Shown here piece after piece: positions 24,542 through 32,802 of a DNA stretch of 48,576 nt. The stretch spans positions 1 through 48,576 of the forward strand of contig JBEKDJ010000002.1 in assembly GCA_050014415.1 (NCBI GenBank). Reading direction: 5' to 3'. The position numbers and the translations under genes were made by a program. The notes below the pieces were generated by a model, which saw only the letters and a list, made by a program, of their open reading frames with translations, did no database searches and was not told the DNA's origin. Numbering within the stretch: position 1 is the stretch's first letter; every line of letters begins with the position of its first letter. Origin of the DNA: JBEKDJ01 sp050014415. GTDB lineage: Bacteria > Desulfobacterota > BSN033 > UBA1163.

Positions 24542-24576
24542 GAATCCTGTATTTTATGAGAAGAAATACGGTATTT
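24542..24576. promoter_or_regulatory. Candidate operator, two AAATACNGTATTT copies (upstream of histidine kinase)
   Basis: 24564-24576 is AAATACGGTATTT, an exact match to the 13-base palindrome. 24542-24554 (GAATCCTGTATTT) matches 10 of 12 defined positions. The centres are 22 bases apart, two helical turns, which suits side-by-side dimers. Confidence 0.5.
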
Positions 24577-24650
24577 TTGAAGCTGCCTTCCTCGGAATGA
24601 AGAGAATCTTCTTCATCTGAAGGAAGAAGAAAATGTTGGGGTTTCATGGG

Positions 24651-25037
24651 TCAGGGATTATCGAACTGCCGGTCTGACAGAATGGAATCGACCAATGCCA
24701 GAATTTCCGCCCTGGTCGATGAACCCTTCGAGAGAAAATAGTCGGCGCCATTTTGGAACGCAGCCTCACGATATTCCTGCAAATCATGGCTAGTAAGAAT
24801 GATGGTAATGAGTTGGGGATATTGGGCCTTGATTCTTTTTGTCAGCTCGAGACCATTCTCTCCGTGCAATTCGATATCCATGAAGACCAGGTCTACGTTG
24901 AAAGAGTCGATCTTCTGCAGGGCTTCTCTCCCATTGGCGGCCTCCAAGATCTCCATGGACGGGAATCGAGATTGTAAGGTTTCTTTAAGCAGTCGTCGAA
25001 AGAGGAAGCTATCCTCAACGATAAGCGTCCTGAACAT
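24651..25037 (-). CDS. Stand-alone receiver protein (copy 1)
   Basis: A 128-residue CheY-like receiver. Acidic pair Glu8-Asp9 (IVEDS), phospho-acceptor Asp54 (VFMDIELHG), switch Thr in ILTSHDL and Lys in FLSKGSS near 104. No output domain. It is a close paralogue of the receiver at 26099-26509: both start FKTL/FRTLxVED, share HxQFPSM/RFPSMxI-EA and end with a Ser/Thr-rich Lys loop. The coding region is divergent from the NarL-type regulator; their shared promoter region has an operator-like palindrome. It probably receives phosphate from one of the kinases in this island. Confidence 0.92.
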   Translation of the reverse strand: MFRTLIVEDSFLFRRLLKETLQSRFPSMEILEAANGREALQKIDSFNVDLVFMDIELHGENGLELTKRIKAQYPQLITIILTSHDLQEYREAAFQNGADYFLSKGSSTRAEILALVDSILSDRQFDNP

Positions 25038-25129
25038 GGTTCCGGCTCTTGATCGAAAATTCTATTAAAACTACTTTACTAGAAGTCGGTATTATGGTAA
25101 ATAGACTCGGAACGGTATATTTTCAGTTA

Positions 25130-25142
25130 TCATACTGTATTT
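25130..25142. promoter_or_regulatory. Candidate operator AAATACNGTATTT in divergent promoter region
   Basis: TCATACTGTATTT matches 10 of 12 positions and contains the palindrome ATACTGTAT. It lies 30 bases before the NarL-type regulator start and about 95 bases before the receiver start. Half-sites CGGTATT (25087-25093) and ACGGTATAT (25112-25120) are nearby. Confidence 0.45.
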
Positions 25143-25171
25143 CTCAGTAAGAAGAAGGTAGGTGATTAACT

Positions 25172-25831
25172 GTGAAAGAGAAATACCGCGTTGTCATCGC
25201 TGAAGACTATACGATCCTCAGAGAGGGATTGAAGGCACTGCTCTCTTCAGACCCTGTGTTCGAGATCGTCGGAGAGGCAGCGGATGGCCGCGAGGCCATC
25301 CAGTGCGTTGAAAGACTGAAGCCTAATCTTGTCTTGATGGATCTCTCCATGCCGAGAATGAACGGGATGGATGCCATCAGGGAGATCAAGAAGCGATCTT
25401 CACCCACCAAAATCCTTGTCTTGACGATCCACAGGGCCGAAGAATACATTCTGGCGACCCTCAAAGCGGGCGCGGACGGGTACATATTGAAGGATTCTAC
25501 CCAGTCTGAGCTGATGATGGCCGTCAAGAGCGTTCTAGGCGGGAAACATTTTATTAGTCCCGGGATCTCAGAGAAGGTGATCGAGGGGTATTTGGACGGA
25601 AGAAAGATCCTGAAAACCCGAACATCCTGGGAGACCCTCACCCACCGTGAAAGGGAGATCCTAAAGCTGATTGCAGAGGGGTATAAGAACAAGAAGATTG
25701 CTGACCTCCTCGATATCAGCGCAAAAACCGTGGAGAAACACCGGGCCAACCTCATGCAGAAGCTGGACCTTCACAACACCTCAGCTTTGACGACGCTTGC
25801 ATTGGAGAAAGGGCTTATTTCCAGAGAGTGA
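25172..25831 (+). CDS. NarL/FixJ-family response regulator
   Basis: A 219-residue DNA-binding regulator starting with GTG. The receiver (1-125) has Glu11-Asp12, phospho-acceptor Asp57 (LVLMDLSMP), switch Thr in VLTIHRA and Lys in ILKDST. A LuxR-type helix-turn-helix (about 150-210) reads LTHREREILKLIAEGYKNKKIADLL and ISAKTVEKHRANLMQKL in part. The only regulator of this type in the island, it is the natural partner of the HisKA_3 kinase at 26857-31629 and a prime candidate to bind the AAATACNGTATTT motif; NarL-type proteins commonly bind TAC-containing dyads. Both pairings are inference. Confidence 0.94.
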   Translation: MKEKYRVVIAEDYTILREGLKALLSSDPVFEIVGEAADGREAIQCVERLKPNLVLMDLSMPRMNGMDAIREIKKRSSPTKILVLTIHRAEEYILATLKAGADGYILKDSTQSELMMAVKSVLGGKHFISPGISEKVIEGYLDGRKILKTRTSWETLTHREREILKLIAEGYKNKKIADLLDISAKTVEKHRANLMQKLDLHNTSALTTLALEKGLISRE

Positions 25832-26098
25832 TGGGGTGATTGAGAGGTCTTCAAATTGAACATTCAGCCCGCGAGGAAGAGTCCTTTTTCAAGGGGGGGT
25901 TAAAGAAATCGCTCTCGAAATTTTCAACGTGAACCTGGGGATGATATCGAACACGCCCTTTTCTTGCGATCGCCCATTCTCTGAGGTGGCAGGAGCAACG
26001 GATCGACCCATACTGGTTTCCCACCAATAATTGATTTGCCATACCCTGTCTGTGTACCATTGAGGTAGATACTCTCCCAGGCCAAGTGCTAAGAACGC
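25832..26098. other. 267-base gap between convergent genes
   Basis: A 69-codon minus-strand frame (25851-26060) exists but has no ribosome site, no family features and unconvincing composition. No terminator hairpin was identified. Confidence 0.4.
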
Positions 26099-26509
26099 TT
26101 AAGATTCCTTCTTTTTGCCCTCTGAGCCGGAGTCTCCTTTTTCCAAGAGGGAGTTGACAAGGGTCGTGATCGCCTCTCTCGTCACCGAGGCTTTTGAGAG
26201 GAAGTGATTGGCCCCGTATTGGCTTGCAGCCTGCCGGTATTCCAGAAAATCATAACTGGTCAGAATGATAATGCTCATCTCGGGATGCTCTTTCTTTATC
26301 TTCTTCGTGAGGTCGAGGCCGTTTCCATTCGGCAATTTGATATCCATGAAGATGAGATTGGGCAGGAAGGAATCGACTTTTTGCATGGCCTCCCCAGCAT
26401 CTGGAGCCTCCTCAATGGCCATGGAGGGAAATTGGGCATGGATGATCTCTTTCAGTGATTGCCGGAAGGCTATGTTATCCTCAACAAGTAATGTCTTGAA
26501 CATATCCAT
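26099..26509 (-). CDS. Stand-alone receiver protein (copy 2)
   Basis: A 136-residue receiver with Glu10-Asp11 (LVEDN), phospho-acceptor Asp56 (IFMDIKLPNG), switch Thr in ILTSYDF and Lys in FLSKASV. It is paralogous to the receiver at 24651-25037 along its whole length, with an extra charged tail (EKGDSGSEGKKKES). The ATG at 26509 or 26503 is the start. Three copies of the AAATACNGTATTT motif lie 66-125 bases upstream. It sits 347 bases downstream of the MASE3 kinase and so has its own promoter region. Confidence 0.92.
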   Translation of the reverse strand: MDMFKTLLVEDNIAFRQSLKEIIHAQFPSMAIEEAPDAGEAMQKVDSFLPNLIFMDIKLPNGNGLDLTKKIKKEHPEMSIIILTSYDFLEYRQAASQYGANHFLSKASVTREAITTLVNSLLEKGDSGSEGKKKES

Positions 26510-26574
26510 TTCTCCGCAGATGGTTTCGACTTGTCATAAAGACGCAGTCATTCTCAGTAAACAACATTACTGAG

Positions 26575-26634
26575 AAATACCGCCTTTGGTCAATGGGGTA
26601 AACACTGTATTTGTTGTGATTTTATACTGTATTC
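26575..26634. promoter_or_regulatory. Candidate operator, three AAATACNGTATTT copies (upstream of receiver 2)
   Basis: Copies are 26575-26587 AAATACCGCCTTT (10 of 12), 26600-26612 AAACACTGTATTT (11 of 12) and 26622-26634 TTATACTGTATTC (9 of 12). Centre spacings are 25 and 22 bases, close to two helical turns, matching the spacing upstream of the histidine kinase. Confidence 0.5.
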
Positions 26635-26712
26635 GCGAGTGGCATTGAAGAAAGATAGGGTAGAAGCTTATCTCCTGTATGTTGATTTCCTCTTCCCCTG
26701 GCAAAGTATAAA

Positions 26713-26852
26713 GCGGTTATCAGAACATCAGGTTATCAGGCAATGACTATCAGGACACTAGGTTATCAGGTAAACAAAGAAATGATTCTTTTCCTGCTCC
26801 TCTGATTTCCCAGTGCTCTGCGTCCTGATTTCCTGATAACCTGAATCTACGC
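26713..26852. repeat. Intergenic phrase repeat, GGTTATCAGG family (copy 2)
   Basis: Left half: four variants of GGTTATCAGG in direct orientation (GCGGTTATCAGAACATC, CAGGTTATCAGGCAA and others). Right half: CCTGATTTCCTGATAACCTG, the inverse. It lies directly after the MASE3 kinase stop. Confidence 0.6.
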
Positions 26853-26856
26853 CTAT

Positions 26857-29800
26857 TCATTCCGATAAAGACCATGTTGCTGTGATCGTTGTTCCCTTTC
26901 CTTTGATCGACTCGATCGCAAAGGATCCACCTGAGAGCTCAGCTCGCTCTCTCATGCTGGTAAGACCTAATCCTCGCCTGGGCCTGTCCGCCGAAAGGTT
27001 TTTCTCAATATCGAATCCCACCCCGTTATCCCGTATCGTTAATTCCATCTTCTCGTCGGTTCCTCTCAACGAGAGATGAACCAGATCCGCTCCACTATGT
27101 TTGGTAATATTGTTCAGGGCCTCCTGCATGATTCTGTAGATGACCGTTTTGAGAGAATCTGGAACTTCGTCTTCTCTAACACCCACCTGGGTTTCAATGC
27201 TGATGCCAGGATAGGTCGTCTTGAACTCCCTGCAAAACCATGAAATGGTTGCTAAGATGCCCAGGTCATCCAGGACAGAGGGCCGCAAATCCATCTGTAT
27301 TCTGCGGGCTTCTTCAATGCTTTGCTGAACAATGGGGATAACGGTCTCCAGCGATTTGACCATTGTTTTTCGCCTGTTCTGACGCATTTCCTGGAGGATG
27401 TTCTCCACCCTGAATTTGATCGTAGACAGGGATTGTCCAAGGCTGTCATGGACTTCGCGCGAGATCCGTTTCCTTTCATTTTCCTGGACCGTCAAGAGCT
27501 GGGAAGAGAGAATCCTGAGCCGCTTCTCAGAATCCCGTATTTCGTCTTCGAGATCAAACCGGTGAAGCGCCTCTCCAATCAATGGCGCCACCGACTCAAT
27601 AAACTCCATCGCCTTAAAGGGTACTTGTCCTTCCCTTTCGTCGGCCAGATGGATTGCTCCGAGCACCTCTCCTCGGTAACGAATGGGAATAATGCTTACA
27701 GACGTAAACCCGTGCTCCAGACAGACACCTCGGAATCTCGATTTCTCCTCTTCTGAAAGCTGACCTACGAATTCAAATGTGTTGGCGCAATGGAAGGAGC
27801 CATGAGCGGTTGTCATGGAACTATCTTGGGGATCGGGATTTCCTGTGATCACTCGAATGCAGGCACACTGGTCTCGTGTGATTGAAAGCAAGTTCTCCGA
27901 TTCCCAGAATGGCTGGCTGAATCCGACATAGGATTCATAGGGAATGAACTTCTGTTCATCCAATACCCGGATGCCTACACATCGGCATCCACTCCAACTT
28001 TGAAGGAGATCGACGACGGCATCCAAATACTCCCTTCGTGCGGCCTTTCTTGAAAAGAGCTCAAGGAGGACGCTGGTCGCATAGGTTCGTCTTTCTATCT
28101 CCTTGCGCTCGGAAATGTCACCTACCGAAGCCACCCATCCGAGCGTCCTTCCTTGAGTATCTTTTAAAGACGAGACCATCACAAGAGCGTCGAAACGCTC
28201 CTCGTTCTTTCTGAGAAAGCGCACTTCGAAGCCTACGCTTGGCATCCGGCCTCTGAGCAGTGCCCGAAAGGATTCCGTTCGAACCTCTGAATCTTCCGGT
28301 GGCCAGAAGTTGAAAGGTGGGGCAGCTCCGATCAATTCCCCTTCGTTCCATCCCGTCATGCGACATAAGGCAGGGTTCACATGGGTGATCCGACCTTTTT
28401 TATCCACAACGAGGATGCCAGTGACAATGGAGTTCTCAATAGCCGCCCGCAGAGCATGCTCAGACTTCGCTTTCTCCTCAGCAAGTTTTTGAGCAGTGAT
28501 ATCTCGTGCGGCTGCAAAAACACCTTGTACCTCTCCTGCTTCATTCCGATATACCGTTGCATTGTACAGTACTTCGGTAATCTGTCCTGAGGTATGTCGG
28601 ATAGAGAGAGGATAATCTCTCACAGACCCTTCCGAGAACACCTGCTCGTATCCCTCTCTTGCCTTCTTGGGTTCGGTAAAGTAGTCCAAGAAATCGCTTC
28701 CGATTAAGTGATCACGGGAAACGCCGGTCGCAGATTCGGTCGCCCTGTTCACATCGGTGATCTTGCCATCGGAACTGATAGTGACAAGGGGGTCAGGGCT
28801 TGCTTCGATGAGACTGCGGTTGTATTGATGGGCGGCTCTCAGAGCCTCCTCTGCACGCTTACGCTCGGTAATGTCAATACCCATCTCCAGAATGAGTGTG
28901 GAGCCGTCTGTGTCGGTGAAGGGGAAGTCGAAGACATCATAAATGCGGCCGTCCGGGCCGGTCCACTCCCACTCATGGGGTACCATGGTTTTCAGAACGG
29001 TATAGGTTTCACAAGTCTCGCAGGGCTCGCTGCGCCCAAACAGATACTCAAAGCAGCGCCGGCCGTGGGATTCGCCGAAACGCTCCCGAAAGAAGTGGTT
29101 TGCAAAGGGCACGTGATAATCCCGTGTCAACAGCACCAAATAAGCCGGCAGTATCTCTAGGACGTCATTGACCCGCTGCCGTTCCGCTTTCACGGCCTCT
29201 TCGGCCCGCTTGCGTTCGGCGATATCCCGCGCAATAGTGGAAAGGAACTCCACCTCTCCATTCGGACCTTTATGTGCGAGGATGACCTGAGAAGCAGGGA
29301 TCTCCGTTCCATCACGGCTCAGAAAGGCAGTCTCGCCGTTCCAGAGACCTGTCTGCAAAGCGGTTGGAATGCCTTCATTCAGAACTACAGCCTTCGTCCA
29401 ATCAGGGTGGGTGTCAGGTATCCTCACTCCCGATATATCCTCCTCTTCGCTGAGGCCAAGCATCTTCCGACCGGCTTTATTTAAGTAGAACAACTGCCCG
29501 TCCAAATTTGCCATTCCTATGAGGTCGGACGTTGCTTCAACAATATGGGCAAGCTGGGTTCTTTCTTTCTCCGTTTGCACACGGTTGGTCACATCTTCCA
29601 ACGAGAAGACTAAGAACTCCACCTCACCCTTTTCGTCTAATATGGGGGTCAAGGTCCAGTCCCAATAGGTCTCTCCCCGCTTAGGATGATCTGGAAAGGT
29701 GAACGGTTGTGCAACAGCCTGATAGGGTATCTTTGTCTCTACGACTTGTCTAAACTTGGCTTCATTTTCCTCATGAGGATAGAATTCGAAATGATTGTGG

Positions 29801-31629
29801 CCAGCAAATTCTGAAACATCACGTTGATGGGATTTGGCATAGGCCGCATTGACTCTGATAAAATTGAGATTTTTGTCAAGAAAGACCAATGGGGTGATCG
29901 TGGAGGTGAAAAAGCCTTCTAAAATCCTCGATTGGTCTCTCAAGGCTTTCTCCGCTCGCATGTATCCAACCATTTCCCCAAGTTCAATGGCAATCGCATT
30001 GATAAGACCTCTTTCTTCCTTTAAGAAAGGTCCTTCATTACTTATCGGTTTTTCTTCTAAGTAATAAATCTCTACACTACCGATTATTTCATCATGGACA
30101 ATGATTTCGCTGGCCTGTCTCCAGGGCGTCTCCTTTAAGTTTTCGGTCTTATATTCCTTCCCATCAAGTAAGATTCGTGCGCAGGTTATTTCGGGATATT
30201 GCCATCCAGACGTAATGAGATTAACAATATTCTGGAGCTTTTCGTCCAACAGAGCATATTGTTTTCCGACATAGTAACTTATGGAATAAAGACAATTGAT
30301 CTCTTGAATTCGTTTATCGAGATCATAGGTCAGGTTTCGCAAAGCTCCTTCGGTCCGCTTCCGTTCAGCAATTTCAGCCTGTAACTCTTTGTTGGTTTTT
30401 AACAGCTCCAAGGTTCTTTCCTGAATACGAAGTTCTAACTCGTCACGGGATCTTCGGAGTTCTTCCTCGGCCTGCTTGCGCTCGGTGATGTCTCGAACTT
30501 GAACCAAATAACCGCTCTGGGCTTCTTTTTGCTCCAAACCCAAGGGGGTGATTAGAACATCAAGATAAATCGCCCCCGATTTTTTTGTGTCATACAATTT
30601 ATGCTCACTGACTTTTTCAAAATCAAAAGCAGCCTCATATCTAACAGATTCTCCCTTTTTCAGCTTCTCTCTTGCTTCATCTGCCAAATTGGGGTCATCA
30701 AAGAGTTTAAATCCTTTCACCTCTTCCGCATCAGATACACCAAAAATCTTAAGGGAGGCTTTATTTACTTCAAGCAATTGACCATCCGAATCATAAAGCT
30801 CAATGCCGATTGGGGATTCACCAAAAATGTTCCTGAAACGTTCTTCACTCTCCTTTAAATTTTTGAATAAGAGATTGTAAGGTTTTGAAAAACCCGTCTG
30901 GATAATGGCCTTATAGATAAAATAAAAAGAAAGGACCTTGAAGATATGGCCGATCAGATTAGAAAGACCATAAGCATCGATATAAAATGTAAAGGCCAAT
31001 TCAGAAACAATGGTCAGGAGAATGGACCAAACCACCCATTGCATGACCTCTCGCTCAAACTCCCTTCGATTTTTAAAAAGCAGGGCAATTGAACCTAAAA
31101 GAATCAGAGAGATGATATATTCACTGATCTTTTTAAACGGGGTTAATCCAAGCCCTTCGACGAAGCAAGTAGGGAAAATATTCCAGTAAAAGATGGACAA
31201 TAACAAAATGGAAGTAGCTAAGGCATATCCAAAAATTAAAGAATTTGCTTTCAACTTTCGCCTAAAAAATAAAGGGGCGATAAGAAGAGAGGTGCTTTCC
31301 ATGTATCGGGCAACAATCCATAGCTGGGTCGGTAAATTGGTTTCATACCCTTGAAATACGCCCATTCCTGTATAAGCCAATGTATGGGTTAGATCTAATG
31401 CGCCAACAAACAGATACGCAATACCAATAAAGAGAAGGTAATTGTTATCGAGAAATCGGCGTGCGTTCCAGGTGATTACGAAAATGCCGAAAGCGACAAC
31501 GATTGAAAATATTTCGGCAAGGCTATGGAAAAGAAGGTAACTGTAAAGACTGGTCAGGTATAGTCCAAAAAAGACCAGAATCCCTATCAGGAAATATGAA
31601 TATTTTTTAGTGTTAACGCCTTGTTCCAT
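26857..31629 (-). CDS. 1590-residue membrane sensor kinase: MASE3, six PAS, two GAF, HisKA_3
   Basis: A very large sensor kinase. The first 245 residues form a MASE3-type membrane sensor with about seven to eight helices (FGLYLTSLYSYLLFHSLAE, DLTHTLAYTGMGVF). Then come PAS1 (about 255-380), a helical linker, a divergent GAF (440-565), PAS2 to PAS6 (570-1180), a second GAF (1185-1365) rich in Cys (SGCRCVG, DQCACIRV, SFHCAN), HisKA_3 with His1394 in SREVHDSLGQ and HATPase_c ending KGTTITATW. PAS4 has a Cys cluster (RRCFEYLFGRSEPCETCE) that could bind a metal or Fe-S cluster. HisKA_3 kinases usually pair with NarL-type regulators such as 25172-25831. Ligands are unknown. Confidence 0.93.
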   Translation of the reverse strand: MEQGVNTKKYSYFLIGILVFFGLYLTSLYSYLLFHSLAEIFSIVVAFGIFVITWNARRFLDNNYLLFIGIAYLFVGALDLTHTLAYTGMGVFQGYETNLPTQLWIVARYMESTSLLIAPLFFRRKLKANSLIFGYALATSILLLSIFYWNIFPTCFVEGLGLTPFKKISEYIISLILLGSIALLFKNRREFEREVMQWVVWSILLTIVSELAFTFYIDAYGLSNLIGHIFKVLSFYFIYKAIIQTGFSKPYNLLFKNLKESEERFRNIFGESPIGIELYDSDGQLLEVNKASLKIFGVSDAEEVKGFKLFDDPNLADEAREKLKKGESVRYEAAFDFEKVSEHKLYDTKKSGAIYLDVLITPLGLEQKEAQSGYLVQVRDITERKQAEEELRRSRDELELRIQERTLELLKTNKELQAEIAERKRTEGALRNLTYDLDKRIQEINCLYSISYYVGKQYALLDEKLQNIVNLITSGWQYPEITCARILLDGKEYKTENLKETPWRQASEIIVHDEIIGSVEIYYLEEKPISNEGPFLKEERGLINAIAIELGEMVGYMRAEKALRDQSRILEGFFTSTITPLVFLDKNLNFIRVNAAYAKSHQRDVSEFAGHNHFEFYPHEENEAKFRQVVETKIPYQAVAQPFTFPDHPKRGETYWDWTLTPILDEKGEVEFLVFSLEDVTNRVQTEKERTQLAHIVEATSDLIGMANLDGQLFYLNKAGRKMLGLSEEEDISGVRIPDTHPDWTKAVVLNEGIPTALQTGLWNGETAFLSRDGTEIPASQVILAHKGPNGEVEFLSTIARDIAERKRAEEAVKAERQRVNDVLEILPAYLVLLTRDYHVPFANHFFRERFGESHGRRCFEYLFGRSEPCETCETYTVLKTMVPHEWEWTGPDGRIYDVFDFPFTDTDGSTLILEMGIDITERKRAEEALRAAHQYNRSLIEASPDPLVTISSDGKITDVNRATESATGVSRDHLIGSDFLDYFTEPKKAREGYEQVFSEGSVRDYPLSIRHTSGQITEVLYNATVYRNEAGEVQGVFAAARDITAQKLAEEKAKSEHALRAAIENSIVTGILVVDKKGRITHVNPALCRMTGWNEGELIGAAPPFNFWPPEDSEVRTESFRALLRGRMPSVGFEVRFLRKNEERFDALVMVSSLKDTQGRTLGWVASVGDISERKEIERRTYATSVLLELFSRKAARREYLDAVVDLLQSWSGCRCVGIRVLDEQKFIPYESYVGFSQPFWESENLLSITRDQCACIRVITGNPDPQDSSMTTAHGSFHCANTFEFVGQLSEEEKSRFRGVCLEHGFTSVSIIPIRYRGEVLGAIHLADEREGQVPFKAMEFIESVAPLIGEALHRFDLEDEIRDSEKRLRILSSQLLTVQENERKRISREVHDSLGQSLSTIKFRVENILQEMRQNRRKTMVKSLETVIPIVQQSIEEARRIQMDLRPSVLDDLGILATISWFCREFKTTYPGISIETQVGVREDEVPDSLKTVIYRIMQEALNNITKHSGADLVHLSLRGTDEKMELTIRDNGVGFDIEKNLSADRPRRGLGLTSMRERAELSGGSFAIESIKGKGTTITATWSLSE

Positions 31630-31793
31630 TTTCCTCTCCTAATCTTTGCAGTAACAGGGGTGCAGAACTATTATAGCACATGATTTGTATGGGCGCTGAA
31701 ATGGATGAACCTGAAACAACCCACTTACTACAGCCACCCGATTCCAATGCTACTCACTCTCAGGATACTTCTTAGATAAACCCAAAACGTCCA

Positions 31794-31828
31794 GAATACA
31801 ATATTTCTAACCCAGAAATACGGCATTT
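31794..31828. promoter_or_regulatory. Candidate operator, two AAATACNGTATTT copies (upstream of MASE3 kinase)
   Basis: 31816-31828 AAATACGGCATTT (11 of 12) and 31794-31806 GAATACAATATTT (10 of 12). The centres are 22 bases apart, exactly as in the pair at 24542-24576. Confidence 0.5.
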
Positions 31829-31884
31829 ACCCTATTTTTTTTATGAGCTGTTCTAAGTAGGTTCAAATTTGGGAGGGAATACCT

Positions 31885-32051
31885 ATGTTAGAGACTCTTC
31901 TTCCAGGAGTGAAACACCTTCAGAACATTCATCCATTGGTGGTCCATTTTCCGATTGCATTTCTGATGGGTGCAGCACTTTTTTACGGGCTGGCGTGGGT
32001 TTTTGGAAAAAACAGCCTCTGAGTTACAGCCTTCTCATTTTGATGGGGTAA
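31885..32051 (+). pseudogene. DUF2231 membrane protein remnant
   Basis: The ATG at 31885 has GGGAGG upstream and encodes MLETLLPGVKHLQ, then the DUF2231 signature IHPLVVHFPIAFLMGAALFY, ending after 45 codons. At the A6 run (32007-32012) a one-base shift restores a further stretch, KKQPLSYSLLILMG, before a stop at about 32050. Full DUF2231 proteins are about 130-150 residues with four helices, so the rest is missing. Frameshift plus truncation suggests a dead gene. Confidence 0.65.
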
Positions 32052-32060
32052 ATCAGTAAC

Positions 32061-32783
32061 TCAGGGCTTTAGCTCTGATGAGTTAACCTTGAAAGGTTGA
32101 GGTACTGTCAAAAAGGTCTTGAGAACTTCCCATTTCTTTTCTCCGATTCCCTTCACATTTTTTAACTCTTCAACCGATCGGAAGCCTCTCCTTTTCCCTC
32201 GATAGGCGACGATTTCTCGGGCCAAGGATTCTCCGATCCCGGGAATCAAGCAGAGATCCTCCGCCGAGACTCGGTTGAGGTCTAGAGGTATGAAGAAGAT
32301 AAGTAGTTTGCTGGCCTCCATTCTTCCCAATTTTACTTTAGTTCCCCCATACCCCCCCTTATAAAAGGGGGGACATGGAGGGATTATACGGGATTCTTTC
32401 ACTACCGTGATCAGGGTCCCCGTTTCCAGGGCCTTTGAGGAAGCAGCGGTTTCGAGGAACTCAGCCTCCTTCAACCCTCCTGCTTTTTCAATCGCTTCCT
32501 TCAATGAGGGCGGATTCCGGAAAATGAAGATTCCAGGATTCGGCACGTCTCCTGACACTTCAACCGCACACTCTCCGACAATCTCTTCAGGAGGGGGCAG
32601 AAGGCGATGATAATAAAATCGAAAATAGAGAATACCGAGGAGAAATATGGCAACGATGAAGAGAATCCGTTGTTGACCAAGAGAGAAATGTTTGAATAAT
32701 TGAGGAGGGAGGACTGCGAATTGCGGATTGAATAAAGAAAGAAAAGATCTCAGTTTCTGTTTGCCAAATTCCGAAATCCGCAT
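32061..32783 (-). CDS. SLBB and ComEA-type helix-hairpin-helix protein
   Basis: About 240 residues from the ATG at 32783. The open frame continues further upstream but only inside cimA. A membrane helix (RILFIVAIFLLGILYFRF) is followed by an SLBB-like domain (VSGDVPNPGIFIF, LKEAIEKAGGL) and a ComEA helix-hairpin-helix pair (DLNRVSAEDLCLIPGIGESLA, GFRSVEELKNVKGIG). ComEA-type proteins bind DNA at the cell surface during uptake. Two oddities: the first 35 residues, including the start codon, are encoded by the intergenic phrase repeat, and between the SLBB and HhH parts lies IPPCPPFYKGGYGG, encoded by an inserted palindromic element. Confidence 0.8.
   Translation of the reverse strand: MRISEFGKQKLRSFLSLFNPQFAVLPPQLFKHFSLGQQRILFIVAIFLLGILYFRFYYHRLLPPPEEIVGECAVEVSGDVPNPGIFIFRNPPSLKEAIEKAGGLKEAEFLETAASSKALETGTLITVVKESRIIPPCPPFYKGGYGGTKVKLGRMEASKLLIFFIPLDLNRVSAEDLCLIPGIGESLAREIVAYRGKRRGFRSVEELKNVKGIGEKKWEVLKTFLTVPQPFKVNSSELKP
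32341..32390. repeat. Palindromic element inserted in frame in the ComEA-like gene
   Basis: The core CCCCCCTTATAAAAGGGGGG forms an 8-base stem, and outer arms CCTCCAT/ATGGGGG extend it. On the coding strand it translates as PPCPPFYKGGYGG, a peptide recurring in unrelated bacterial proteins from inserted repeats of this type. It resembles the inner palindrome of 5128-5172, sharing GGAGGGATT after the stem. Confidence 0.6.
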
Positions 32784-32802
32784 TCCGAAATCCGAAATGG
32801 TT
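32706..32802. repeat. GCGGATTGCGAATTC phrase repeat overlapping the start of the ComEA-like gene
   Basis: Variants GCGAATTGCGGATT (32709 on) and ATTCCGAAATCCGCATTCC (32769-32788) flank a spacer. The repeat supplies the ATG and the MRISEFGK and NPQFAVLPP residues of the minus-strand gene. Confidence 0.55.

Noticed and set aside
25851..26060. A 69-codon minus-strand frame in the gap between convergent genes
   Set aside because: No ribosome site, no hydrophobic or domain pattern, and no homology recognised; considered non-coding.
28708..29160. A 150-codon plus-strand frame inside the MASE3 kinase
   Set aside because: Antisense to well-formed PAS domains; Gly-rich shadow sequence without features.
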